The position numbers were made by a program, and so were the translations under genes. Shown in pieces: positions 25,400 to 37,056 of a stretch of 64,000 nt of DNA. The notes under the pieces were generated by a model. The model was not told the origin of the DNA, did not search any database, and saw only the letters and a program-made list of their open reading frames with translations. The stretch comes from Cercis canadensis (taxonomy: Eukaryota; Streptophyta; Magnoliopsida; Fabales; Fabaceae). The stretch's first letter is position 1, and the number at the start of each line of letters is the position of its first letter. The stretch spans positions 124,001 to 188,000 of the forward strand of contig QAOA01004841.1 of assembly GCA_003255065.1 (NCBI GenBank). The letters are read 5' to 3'.

Positions 25400-27339
25400 A
25401 CCTTATCTCCAAACCAGATCCCAACCACAGCTCGTCCCCAAGGTCCAATTAGCTTCTCGGGTTCGTTCCAAGCCCAATCTCCATCTCCCTCCTCCCCTTC
25501 TCTCTCTCCTCTGCAAAACCCTAGATCTCACTCCGGTGAGGCCTGAAGCTCGGTTTCCGAGCTTCCGCTTGCCACCACGCCCCGGATCGGCGTCTTCACT
25601 TTGTTTTTTCCTTTCTTATAGCTGGTAAATCCATAACCCTAAACTTTCGCGTTTTCGTTTTGTTCTGGGTCAAAACTACTATTAGTCTGAATTTCTCCAC
25701 GAATCTCTTGCATATCTGCTAATTATCTTTCCAATCTAGTTTTGTTGGCTTTCTTTTATCGGAATTCGTAACGTGATAGTTGAGTTGAGTCCTTCAGTTT
25801 CATGTATTTTATAGTTACAGAGAATTACTATATTTGGTAAGTTCTGCATTCCTGTTCTTATTTATGGGGTTTTCATGATCTGGGCTAATAATCGAAGCTA
25901 AGATCGATCCCCTGGATGTGTTTAGTTTTTTCATTTCTTGTCCCCTCCATAAGTGGTAGCCCATTGAAGAACCGATTTGTACCAGTTTTGACCCTGTTTA
26001 TATGGGCTCTGTTGGTAGTATCTCAGTCCTTGATCGAAAATCTTGTATAGACCTCTCCAGGAAACTGTTGGGTTGTTCTATTCATATTATTACATGTTCT
26101 TATTTTAACTGAGATGGGCTGACCCGACCCAGTTGTGGGCCCAAGTCTTCTTTGGGTTTAGTCGGTGGCCGATTTCACCTGAGACCAGGCTCTCATCGAA
26201 TATGTTTCATGTAGTTGTGACTATACTTGATGTAGGGAGTTTAGGAAACGAAAAGCGATGTACTTGCGTAGATTTAGATATAAAACTTACAGCGCAAAAA
26301 CTGGGGTACTTCCCTTGGGCCTTGTTGATAAACCTCTTGCCACATTTTTAACTGGTATCGATTGCAAATGGTTCTGATAGAGCTCAAGTTTGTGGAATGC
26401 ATGTCAGGGATAAGACGAGGAGATAGCTTTAAACTGTTAATTCATGTTAGCAAAGGGTGAATGCTAATTGTGGTGCTATCATCCATTTAGATTTTGTTAT
26501 AATAACAATATAACAACCTGTATCTCTTCCTTTTGTACTTCCGGTCACTGAAACTTGAAGTAGTGCAGCTGCACATGGCCAAGAATAGAAGAAAGAAAAG
26601 CAGAGTTGGCTTGATGTCTGCAAGCATGTGTTTATCATCACTTTGAAATTGGGTTCTTTATTATGTCTTGTAGTCCTACCAAACAAAGGGTCGTAGACAT
26701 AATAACCTTTTGTTCATTCCAAATGAATGGATAGCCAAGTAGGTGACTCTGCTTTTCTCCCATTATGTTTCAGACAAGGAAAAATGGGTTTACGCCTTGC
26801 ATTATGCATGGCACTTTGTCAAAGATGTATATGTTTCTTAGAATTTTCTATTGATAGAAATGTTGCATTACTTTACTTTTAGAATCCAGAACCATTCTGT
26901 GTACCTGCATGGTTTTATTTTTAATTAATAGATGTACCACTTATTGAGTTCTTTTGTTGCTATTATATTTTTTTAATTCCTTTTTTCTTCTTTCCATTGC
27001 TTTTACATGTGTGTCATTCCTTCCTCCATGATTCGCCACCGAAAAATTTTGCTTTCCAATATGTCTAAAATCTTTCTTTGGTTTCAGCTCTTTCCTTTCT
27101 CATACTTGGAAGATATTCTATAACAATTACCATGATCAAATATGCATGCGCACAAATGCAGTGTATGCTCAATCTCGTTTGAATCCTGTATCTTTTGCAT
27201 GCGTTTATTGGTACTTGATGCACAAGTTACACAGGCATAATCTTCATTTGTTTAGTATTATATATGATTAATCCAGAAGATGTTCTTTTTTTATTGTTAT
27301 TCATGGTAATTTAGTAATTGTTTCTGATTGATACAGCAG
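25400..27339 (+). other. 5' UTR exon and leader intron of the hAT-derived gene
   Basis: A CT-rich stretch at about 25,400-25,624 looks like a transcript leader (short CCCT and CTCT runs, then AAACCCTAG). A donor CTG|GTAAAT begins an intron at 25,625. The acceptor is TACAG at 27,336 or CAG at 27,339, and the start codon follows at 27,358. The intron is about 1.7 kb and contains only chance reading frames. The start of transcription is not defined. Confidence 0.6.
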
Positions 27340-27357
27340 GAAGATTTATTTCTATAC

Positions 27358-30300
27358 ATGGCTGCCCTTGAAGAAGACAAAGTAGCTACTCCTGAATTGA
27401 AAAATGAGCCAGTCAGTGCTGATGTTCAGCCTAGCAATGATATTGCAAATTCTGAATCACTGCCTGACAGTAATGGGGAAAATTCCGAGTCCCACCTAAA
27501 TACTGATCTATCTAATTCGGAAACACAACCTAACAAGGGACTTGTTGCATCTGACACCCAGGAGGAAGTGAATGCAGGGACATTGCTTAACTCTGAAGAA
27601 CCTTCCAACAATCACTCAGTGAATCCTGAGGCTCCACTGAACAACCAGCAGGGCGGCTCTGAGGCTCCACCGGGAAACCAACAAGGCGACTCTGAGGCCC
27701 CACCAAACAACCAACAGGGTGATTCTGAGGCCCCACCAAACAACCAACAGGGCGATTCTGAGGTCCCACCCAACGACTGGCAGGGTGATTCTGAGGCCCC
27801 ACCCAACAATCAGCCATACAATTCTGAGGTACTGGCTGAGGATCAGCTGGTTAATTCTGAGGCAAATCTAACCAAACAGTTGGTTGATTCTGAAGCCCCA
27901 TCCAGTGATCAGCTGGTTAGTTCAGAAGCAATTCTTGATGAGAAGCCCGCTCCCGAGGCACCATCCAGCAACCAGCCGGTCGATTCTGAGGTGCTGGCAA
28001 ATAGCGACCTGGTCAATTCTGAAACACAGAGTAGCAATGAAGTTGTCCTATCTGAAACACAGTCAGGCGATGTTTTGGTTACATCTGAAACTCAGCCTAG
28101 CAGTGAGGTGGTTATGTCTGAAGCACAGCCCAGCAGTGATGTGGTCATGTCTGAAACACATCTCAGCAATGAGGTGGTTATATCTGAAACACATCCCAGC
28201 AATGAGGTGGTTATATCTGAAACACATCCCAGCAATGATGTGGTCATGTCTGAAGCACTTACTGAACATGAGTTGGCCAATTCCACAACACATCCCAACA
28301 ATCAGCTCTCCCATACTGATACTTTTCCAGATAATCAGTTCACTGATCCCCATATGCTGCCTGAAAATCAGCTGCCTAATTCTGAGACACTTCCAGACAA
28401 TCAGCTGATTGACACCAAACCGATACCTGGGAATCATCTTGCTCATTTTGAAACACTGCCCAACAATCATCTGGCCCATTCTGAGGCACTATCCAACAGT
28501 CAGCTGGCTGAATCTGAAGCATTGTCCCATGATCATCTAGCTAATTCCCAAATGTTGCCTCAGTATGAGCTGGTAAATGCTGAAACATTGCATGACAATC
28601 AGCTTATCAATTCTCAAACACACTATGAGTTAGTCAATTCTGAAACTTTACCCAGCTATGAGATAGTCAATGCAGAGACACAGCCGAACAATGAGGACCG
28701 CACCCCAGAAACACAGCCAAACAAGCGGAGAAAAAAGAAGTCCATAGTTTGGGAGCATTTCACCATAGAAACAGTTAGTGCTGGATGTAGAAGGGCGTGC
28801 TGCAAACAGTGCAAGCAAAGTTTTGCTTATAGTACAGGTTCAAAAGTTGCTGGAACCAGCCATCTCAAACGCCACATTGCCAAGGGGACCTGCCCAGCTC
28901 TTCTGCGTAATCAGGAGCAAAATCAATTAACCCCATATACTCCTCGTTCAAGGGGAAGTGGGGCTGGCACTGCTAGTGAGACACCAAAACGGCGTTATAG
29001 ATCCCCTAGCACTTCTTACATGATTTTTAATCAAGATCGCTGCCGCCATGAGATTGCTAGGATGATCATTATGCATGATTACCCCCTTCACATGGTTGAG
29101 CATCCAGGGTTTGTTGCATTTGTCCAAAATCTGCAGCCCCAGTTCAACATGGTGACCTTCAACACTGTCCAAGGAGATTGTGTTGCAACGTACCTTATGG
29201 AAAAGCAAAACCTAATGAGGTATATGGAGGGATTACCAGGACGGGTTTGTCTGACACTGGACATGTGGACATCAAATCAATCAGTAGGTTATGTTTTTAT
29301 TACTGGACATTTTGTTGATAGTGATTGGAAGTTACAGAAGCGAATTCTCAATGTTGTTATGGAACCATATCCTGACTCTGACTCTGCTCTCAGTCATGCT
29401 GTAGCTGCTTGCCTTTCTGATTGGAGTTTGGAGGGTAGACTATTTTCTATCACCACTAATCAGGCATTAAGTGAAGTTACCCATGAGAATCTCAGACCTT
29501 TACTCTCTGTGAAGAATCCACTTATCCTCAATGGTCAGTTGCTGGTTGGGAATTGCATTGCCCGTATTTTGAGCAGTGTTGCAAGGGATTTATTGGCGTC
29601 CGCACAAGACATAGTCAAGAAAATCCGGGATAGTGTAAAATATGTGAAGACATCAGAATCACATGAGGAAAAATTTCTGGAGCTCAAGCAGCAACTTCAG
29701 GTGCCCAGTGAAAGAACCCTGTTTATTGATGATCAAACTCAGTGGAATACAACATATCAAATGCTGGTGGCTGCTTCTGAGTTGAAGGAAGTGTTTTCTT
29801 GTTTGGATACTTCCGATCCTGATTACAGGGGAGCCCCATCTATGCAAGATTGGAAGCTGGTTGAGACCCTCTGCACATACTTGAAACCCCTATTTGATGC
29901 GGCAAACATTCTTACCACAACAACTCATCCTCCTTCCATTGCTATATTTCATGAAGTTTGGAAGTTGCAGTTAGATCTGGCTCGTGCAGTTATGAGTGAG
30001 GATCCCTTCATTAGCAACCTTACTAAAATTATGCAAGAAAAAATTGATAAGTACTGGAGAGATTGTAGCCTGGTTTTGGCAATTGCAGTAGTGATGGATC
30101 CTCGTTTCAAGATGAAGCTTGTTGAGTTCAGTTTCCCGAAAATTTATGGTGATGATTCTCATGTATATATCAAGATTGTTGATGATGGAATTCATGAGCT
30201 GTTTCATGAGTACGTGAACCTTCCTCTGCCACTAACACCGGCTTATGCGGAAGATGGGAGTGCTGGAGGCATGAAGATGGAGGAATCTCCAGGAGGAACT

Positions 30301-30672
30301 CTGTTGTCAGACAATGGTCTTACAGATTTTGATATGTACATCATGGAAACTACTAGCCAACATATGAAATCAGAGCTGGACCAGTATCTGGAAGAGTCAC
30401 TGTTACCTCGTTCTGCAGACTTTGATGTACTGGGTTGGTGGAAGCTAAACAAACTCAAGTACCCAACTCTTTCCAAGATGGCCCGGGATATATTGACTGT
30501 TCCAGTATCTACTGTTCCTCCTGAATCTGTTTTTGATATAAAGAGCAAAGAGATGGACCAGTACCGGAGTTCCTTACGACCAGAGACGGTGGAGGCCCTT
30601 GTGTGTGCCAAGGACTGGATGCAGTATGGAACAGCAGAAGCTTCAAATGCGCTTGTGAAAATGGAATTCTAG
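27358..30672 (+). CDS. Domesticated hAT transposase, BED zinc finger protein (DAYSLEEPER/RICESLEEPER-like)
   Basis: A single coding exon of 1,104 residues. The ATG at 27,358 lies just downstream of a leader intron acceptor and is the first in frame. Order: an acidic N-terminus; about 39 units of 11 residues (roughly residues 32-449); a basic patch KRRKKK (456-461); a BED zinc finger with C482-x2-C485 and H502-x3-H506; the hAT core with LDMWTS (D635) and QWNTTY (W796); and a C-terminal hAT dimerisation domain with GWWK (1,027-1,028) and YRSSLRPETVEAL. Sleeper proteins are nuclear, DNA-binding regulators derived from transposases and needed for plant development. Against mobility: the usual C-terminal SESAFS reads PPESVFD, the usual C..H motif reads CIAR (R736), and no terminal inverted repeats are visible. 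The size is well above the ~700 residues common for the family, because of the repeat array. Confidence 0.9.
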   Translation: MAALEEDKVATPELKNEPVSADVQPSNDIANSESLPDSNGENSESHLNTDLSNSETQPNKGLVASDTQEEVNAGTLLNSEEPSNNHSVNPEAPLNNQQGGSEAPPGNQQGDSEAPPNNQQGDSEAPPNNQQGDSEVPPNDWQGDSEAPPNNQPYNSEVLAEDQLVNSEANLTKQLVDSEAPSSDQLVSSEAILDEKPAPEAPSSNQPVDSEVLANSDLVNSETQSSNEVVLSETQSGDVLVTSETQPSSEVVMSEAQPSSDVVMSETHLSNEVVISETHPSNEVVISETHPSNDVVMSEALTEHELANSTTHPNNQLSHTDTFPDNQFTDPHMLPENQLPNSETLPDNQLIDTKPIPGNHLAHFETLPNNHLAHSEALSNSQLAESEALSHDHLANSQMLPQYELVNAETLHDNQLINSQTHYELVNSETLPSYEIVNAETQPNNEDRTPETQPNKRRKKKSIVWEHFTIETVSAGCRRACCKQCKQSFAYSTGSKVAGTSHLKRHIAKGTCPALLRNQEQNQLTPYTPRSRGSGAGTASETPKRRYRSPSTSYMIFNQDRCRHEIARMIIMHDYPLHMVEHPGFVAFVQNLQPQFNMVTFNTVQGDCVATYLMEKQNLMRYMEGLPGRVCLTLDMWTSNQSVGYVFITGHFVDSDWKLQKRILNVVMEPYPDSDSALSHAVAACLSDWSLEGRLFSITTNQALSEVTHENLRPLLSVKNPLILNGQLLVGNCIARILSSVARDLLASAQDIVKKIRDSVKYVKTSESHEEKFLELKQQLQVPSERTLFIDDQTQWNTTYQMLVAASELKEVFSCLDTSDPDYRGAPSMQDWKLVETLCTYLKPLFDAANILTTTTHPPSIAIFHEVWKLQLDLARAVMSEDPFISNLTKIMQEKIDKYWRDCSLVLAIAVVMDPRFKMKLVEFSFPKIYGDDSHVYIKIVDDGIHELFHEYVNLPLPLTPAYAEDGSAGGMKMEESPGGTLLSDNGLTDFDMYIMETTSQHMKSELDQYLEESLLPRSADFDVLGWWKLNKLKYPTLSKMARDILTVPVSTVPPESVFDIKSKEMDQYRSSLRPETVEALVCAKDWMQYGTAEASNALVKMEF
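27451..28704 (+). repeat. Array of ~39 degenerate 33-bp (11-residue) repeats inside the hAT-derived gene
   Basis: The reading frame encodes consecutive 11-residue units with consensus S-E-[TA]-x-P-x-N-x-[LV]-[VL]-[ND]. Examples are SEAPPNNQQGD (two identical in a row), SETHPSNEVVI and SETLPDNQLID. Only about three units deviate in length. Sub-blocks of near-identical DNA at about 27,640-27,810 and 28,080-28,255 show recent local expansion; the rest is diverged. The array stays in frame without a stop. Confidence 0.9.
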
Positions 30673-31689
30673 ATTGTAGGTGGTTGTATTGTGTATGATG
30701 GTAGATCACTAGATTGTGGTATTTTGTTTACTTATAATTCCTAGTTCTCCATTGGGCTATATCTGTACTCTGATATTTTGGATGGGTGGACGTGAATATT
30801 TAGATGTAGCTTCAGCTTTAGATGCTAAGGATTGACCCATGGTTTATAACTCCTACCAGTTGTTGCAAGGTTATGTATGACCATGAAAATCCTGAGTTTA
30901 CAGAGGATTGGGTTGGGCTGCTTGCCTGCCTGGTTATGGCTTATAGATATGGTTTGAACAAGGGTTTCACTTTTTTATTTACACCTGATCCTGACGCATC
31001 ACTAGTGTTCCTTCCGATTCCGGAAGGCACATGGTGAACGTTTTCTAGCCCATTAACTCCCTTGTTACAAATGGGTTTCTTCTTAAACTTTGTGCTTCAA
31101 TTTGGGATCAATCATTGCACAAAAAGAAATTTTGGTGTCAACCCATTTCGCTGCTGGATTTTTATGATTTGAAGCCTTGCACAGTTGCACTGAGATGTCC
31201 TCAAAATTCAAAATCCAATTACATTCTAACGGAAATCAAAGGCTGTTGTGCAACAGATTTTTTTTTAACTTAATGCAATATCATTTGCTCGCGATATTTT
31301 TTAAAATATTTAAATTATTATTTCATGTATGTTTTGGCCATTTTTAGTAGTATTATTTTTTAATTAAATTTACTAATTATATATATGTATATTCTTTTGT
31401 TACCCAATAACATAATTACCCCCCTTTATAGTAATAATATAATATAAAATTTATTGATAAAGTCCTACGTATTCCGTTCCTAATTCTTTTCTAATCCAAA
31501 AAAATATACTATTTAATACTATTAAGTTTCATATAACCAATGAATATAAACACAAAAAAAAAAAATAGTAATATATGATAAAAAATTAAAAATGGTGTAT
31601 CTGACTAAAATTTTGATTTTTTAGTTTTTCTAATGTCCAAATGATAAATTAAAAAAATATTATTTAAAATTTGTAGCATTGTACCATAC
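30673..31689. other. 3' region of the hAT-derived gene and AT-rich spacer before SNAPC1
   Basis: The first few hundred bases after the stop are moderately GC-rich and probably 3' UTR; I cannot place the poly(A) site. From about 31,260 to 31,670 the sequence is very AT-rich and would hold the promoter of the next gene. No gene is seen. Confidence 0.5.
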
Positions 31690-33132
31690 TCGCAGGAGGG
31701 AACCGGAAAGAATATCAGAGGAGAGGAGCTGAGCAGATACCGCCGGAGAAGAAGAATAGAGAAGTGGAAAAGCCGCTGAGGCTGAGAGAGAAGAAGGCCT
31801 CGAGTCATTGTTTGCCAACTTCGAGAAGCTTCTGGACTCCTCGGCGATCTTCTGGTGTAGCTATAGTCTGAGCTCGAGCCCATTCTCCAATTCGACGCCG
31901 TGGCAAGCGGCACAGCCGGAATAGTTTTCAAAAACTCGAACGCGTTTATTGAGAGGCGAAGGAGCAACCAATTAAACCAGGTACAATCAAATTTTATTGA
32001 AATAAACTTCACTGCGAATCAATCTTCATGTTTCTGAATTGGCTATGATTCTGCATATCATTCTCTGTAGGACCGCAATACTGTTTGATTATTTGCCTGT
32101 ATAAGCCTTGAACATTATTTTTCTTTTCTTATTTTAGTATGCTTCAACCTGTAGCGAGATAATCAATTTCTCTGTTCTGTTTTTCCCCCCCAAATTTCAG
32201 TTTCTAGTTCGTTCTAGGTACTAATTTCTATAATGTTCCATCAGTTGCACTATATGTAACCAGCGTGAACGTGACAATGCGTACATTATTTTCATCTTCT
32301 GCCTTGTTCACAGGCCAAAAGTGGTTGTTACTATAGGTATATTTTTATGAATTTCGTGCTTCTGAGTCGAAGACTTTCATGCTAGTAAATTGTGGTCTTA
32401 AACTTAAAATTACGTCTTTGACATAATAAAATGAAGTATAATTCTTGTATCATAGTGGAATAGTTATCTATGTTCCTATAGACATACTTGGCCTTCGTGT
32501 AAGTCCTAATTGATGATTATGAGAAACAACAGTTTTGAAATGTTTCTTGATTCATTCATCAATTTGAATCTTATAGCCTAGGCAAGTGGAATAGGAGAGT
32601 GTGTCTGTTATGATTAGCTTACAACCTAAGGTCGCGTTGCAGAAAGTATTGTAAGAAACATAAAAAATTCATGCATGAAATTATTCCCGTACTGCCAAAA
32701 CAGGGTAAAGTCCATGATGCTGGAAATCATATGCTTGTAAAATGATGAACTTTGTCGTATATAAGTATATTGTGATCTTATAGTTCTATTTTCAGGCTTA
32801 GTTATAGTTACTTCGGAGAAACATTAAACTAGGAGAAGTCTTATTTACTGTGAACAAGTAATAGAGCGCATGCCCAAGCCATACAAAAACTCTTCGTACT
32901 GAGTTAAACAGTGTAGTCTAGGCAAATTGTGATTTGATGTTCTCTAATGTACTCTCAGTTGTTCTCAAACACGTATAAGGAGCCCTGGACTATATTTCTT
33001 TGATTTCTTGTTCACGCTCTAGTTGCTTTTGGGGTTTCTGTACGTTTTCTGTCACTTTTAGATGATGTTATGCAAGTTCTGCCCTTACTTTTTAACAAAT
33101 AGCTGGTATTGGCTTCGCAGGCACTTTTCACA
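31690..33132 (+). other. 5' UTR exon and leader intron of the SNAPC1-like gene
   Basis: A GC-richer purine-rich block at about 31,690-31,980 ends in a donor AAACCAG|GTACAA (GT at 31,981). The intron of 1,140 bp ends at the acceptor CTTCGCAG, at 33,120, and the start codon follows 12 bp later. A minus-strand reading frame over the leader is a shadow. Confidence 0.55.
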
Positions 33133-36100
33133 ATGAATCTCTCGTCTTTCAAGCTGGACATTGATGAGCTTATAAATGAATTTACTGAGGTATTATTAAG
33201 TTCTATGAACATTTTTTACTGTCATTGTGCTAGTTTAGTTGTGAATTCCTGGAGCTTGTTTCCCATTATTTCCAATCAATATTTTCCATGTGCAATTTTG
33301 GCGAGTGACAGAATGGATCAACAACTTTGGCTGATATGAAGAGAGTATGGCTTTCTAAAAGGTTCTCCTACATTTATGAAGCTAGTCCTTCTACCAACCT
33401 GGCCTTCTTCATGCAATCTCTGTATGCCCATTGTATAGGTACTTGTTTGACTGGTATACCACTACAATTGTGATTGCTACCAAATATTTCTTTGAAGTGG
33501 TAAATGCAAACTAGTCAGTTAAGTTTACAATTTGTCTGACCAGCTTTGATGGTGATCTCAATGGACTTTTTTTGTTGTGCTGAAAGATATGTCCATTAAT
33601 GAAAGCCCAACACCTGAAAGGCTGTGAAGAAATTAGAAAACAGTAGTAAACTTCATAATATATCTCTGAAAATTCACCAGTCTAAGAGTTTCGTTATTTC
33701 ATATATACAAGTTTTAATTTTTTGTTAACCTTATCTTTTTCTTTCAGTATAAGAACTCTTTTATACTCCTATGCAGGTTACATGGTTGATTATAATGCTT
33801 CTTTGTCGCACAGATTGGGTGGTCTCTATTGCCTTTACTGTCTTTATGAAACTCAACCATTTAAACCTCCTTTCAGAGTTTATTTATCTCTTGGTATGAT
33901 AATCTTTCACTTGAAAATTGATTATGGTCAATTTTATATTTAGTTGCTTGATAGATGCCATACTTTATCTCCATTGGAAAAACCCTCATACTTATCCCAG
34001 TGCTATAAAACATGTTTTATATTTTGAATGACCTATCTGGGAAACAGATTGTTGAACTCTGTTTTTTGTAATTTTGACATACTGTTGTAATTTTGCTTGT
34101 TGGAATCATTGAGAAAATATTTTGAGTTTTATTGACTCAATTGGCTGCGATAGACCTAAATCTTCAATAATATCTGCCATATAAACCTAAATCTTTATCG
34201 CTAAAGTTTTTATTAAACATATTTCATTCTTCTTTTGCACAGGATTTAAAGAAGAATACAATAACTAAATATGAATAGATTTATTTATTTTCTTTTAATT
34301 TAAATAAACTTTTATAAGTAGAGGATCCTCTCTCAGTGTCACGTGCTCATTCTGTGTTGTGTATGTGTGTGGTTAGTCAGATTACTAGTCAGTAATTTGT
34401 ATTCCAGTACTTGCAATCATGATGTGTCACACAAGTGAGCATAAGCTTAATGTATTTAATATTTTAATCTACCTTTTTTAGATAGGATATTGGAATATAG
34501 CAGTTTTTTGTTTGTTCCTGCATCTTGTTTACCATCTCAAGAAAGGTAATATTATTACGCATCCTTCAGAATCTAGCCATTCCAAGCTATAGGAATTGTA
34601 GCTCAGTGGTTTTACGGTTTAAATTTCTTCCCGATTTGTCAACTTCATTTTTAGGCAAAGCATGATTTATGCTGATGGTTTCTCCAATTGGTTCCTGTAT
34701 GTTGGATGTAGTGAAGTTATATCTTCTTTCGCTTTTTTCACCTTTGATGTTATTGTTCAGCAGCTTGGCGTCAATCACACTTGCATATGTTTGGGCAGAT
34801 GCTAGCATTCATAGATGATAGCGGCTTTGATGCATGTCAGAAGAAAACTTTCTGATTATCAAATATCAGTCTTGATACTTCATTTTTTGCCGTTTATTTG
34901 GTCAGTTCCAATATCAACATGATTGACATGAAAAATCTAATTGTAGGTGTTTACACTTGAATATTCATGAGATTTTATATTTAGAATTACAACAATGAGT
35001 GTCTTGAGTGAAGTGAAATCTGCAGCTGGGTGATCAATATTTACCCTATTTGTTGTTTATAGTTGAGACCTCAGTGATAAATTATAAATCTTAAAATTAG
35101 AAAAATAAATCTGATCAGGCAAAACCAACAGTTGGGACATCAACATTATTTTTTGATTGCTTCATGTTTACTTTGACATACATACATGGAAGCTAGTTAG
35201 TATAGAGTAAGTTGCAAATGGCTTGAAGAAGTTTGGCATTACTTATCTTGCATTTCTCTTAGTTTTATCATCCTCCTTTTCTGCTCTTTTATTTTTAACC
35301 CGACTTCCATATTCATTGTACAGGAGAGCTAAAGAAACTTAGAGAACTTGCTGTTGATGCAAAAGATATAAAAGTGGTACCTGCTTTAGTAAAAAGAATG
35401 CTGGAAAGAAACATGTTCCTCTTTGGTGCTGTTGACTTAAAGGAAGGTTCTGTGGCAGAGACAGTGAACCAACTCCAAGAATTACAGAAAGCTCGTCTGG
35501 AAGTTGCATATGAAACGTATATCACTATGACAGACTTGTATTCTGTTTCTTCTTTCTCTGACATATTAGCCATAATTGTTTAATTATCTCAATAACGTAT
35601 TGTGTTCTTGTTTTCCATGTGGATGACAGGTTATTTGGGGATACTAAGGTTGAGCACTTCATCCACATGGATTTTGTGAGTGCCCTGCCACCTTATGATG
35701 TGCAAAATGTGTAGATAGTTTAATGCTTTTGGTTTACCACCAGATTTCATAGGTGAAATTGGTATCTAGTTATTATTCTTCCTCAACTGGTAAAAGAGGT
35801 GTGACAGAAATGGAGGAACTTATAAATGCCATAGATACCCTAATATCTTGGCAAATGATATATGGATCTGATGTGAACACGTATGATCTTAGATATAAGC
35901 ACTACATTGACTTAAATTATGACCTAAATTTGTGAACGAGACTTATGTAAGACAACTGTTACTCAATCCATGGCTTCATCTTGTTCTGGGTAAATTAAAA
36001 ATTTTGATTTTAATAGCTCTAACTTTCAGTAACTCGTCAGTCTGTAGAGAGATATATCTTATATAATCTCATGCTATGGATATCCTTTAAAATTGTCGTC

Positions 36101-37056
36101 AGATTTGTATGTGATTTGATCGCATCTAACATCCATTCTCCTTACCACCTATCAGGGTGTGGAAGTTGACCTGAATGCGCTGAAGAAAATGTCATCTGAA
36201 TATGCTGAAGCCAAGAACGTAGCCATTAGAGGTACTTTTCTCTATTTCCAATGGAACATCACAAAGTGGTCGGGAACCGAGATATTTTCTATAAGTTGAA
36301 GTGATTGCATATTGTAATGTCAAGCGAGTGTCTTTGACTGTCATTCTGAGAGGTCAATGTAGGCAACCTTGAAGATCCACCAATGACAATTGTTCTTGTC
36401 ATTTCCCTCAGAAATTGCTTTGTTCTGTGAGCAGTCAGTTTCTGTTAGACATTCACTGGGATGAATTTTTATTTTTTTCTAGGCTGAAACTACTTATGAT
36501 TTCTATAGTGTACGAAAGTATTATACTAAACTAATCTGAACATAAAGTGCTATGATTCACAAATATCTTGTCCTTGAAATGTTGCTGATGGAATGCATAT
36601 TTGAATCTTGAGTTTCCAAATTACAATTTTAACCAGATAATTCATTTACAAATGTTGTATAATATTGTCCTCTGATTTTTTAACTTCTTAACTTTGTATT
36701 GGTTTTGTGTCAGCTACTGATGTTCTCTCTGGCTGTTGTAGTTTGACTCAGTTATGATATATTGAATTTTGTCAATCATCTAATTTTTATATTTATGTCT
36801 TTGCTTCTTGTTTATTCTTAAAGAAGCAAGCAATGTTATAGATGTCCAAAATATAAAGCACATATCAGAAGATAAGGAAATGATAGGGGATGTTGTGGAG
36901 AAGATTGCTGATGACTGGCTAGTCCAGAAAGAAAGTTTCTATAAACAAACAGGATTGGGGGATGATGAAGGATATGGTCAGGTGCTGGAACAACTACTTC
37001 TAACGCAAGATGATGGAGAGACTAATCAGGATGATAGACATGAATCTGAATCATAA
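33133..37056 (+). CDS. SNAPC1: snRNA-activating protein complex subunit SNAP43/SNAPC1-like
   Basis: Seven coding exons: 33,133-33,189; 33,312-33,438; 33,777-33,893; 35,324-35,516; 35,630-35,675; 36,156-36,231; 36,824-37,056. All junctions are GT-AG and keep frame, giving 282 residues. The SNAP43 domain covers about residues 5-190: a segment around SYIYEASPSTNLAFF, then RLGGLYCLYCLYETQP and FRVYLSL, matching the human SNAPC1 pattern (VGALYLLYGLYNTQ…IRVAL), then a helical stretch KVVPALVKRMLERNMFLFGAVDL. The C-terminus is acidic. SNAPc binds the proximal element of snRNA gene promoters and recruits Pol II or Pol III; SNAP43 is a core non-DNA-recognising subunit. It ends 790 bp from the convergent raffinose-synthase-family gene. 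The family assignment is firm; the exact first exon rests on the splice reading. Confidence 0.88.

Noticed and set aside
27426..28479. Minus-strand and alternative-frame open reading frames over the repeat array of the hAT-derived gene
   Set aside because: They are repeat-driven shadows of the 33-bp units; the plus-frame protein continues into a BED finger and a transposase core.
31605..32012. 135-codon minus-strand frame near 31.6-32.0 kb
   Set aside because: It lies opposite the SNAPC1-like leader exon, has no recognisable domain, and runs on through AT-rich DNA.
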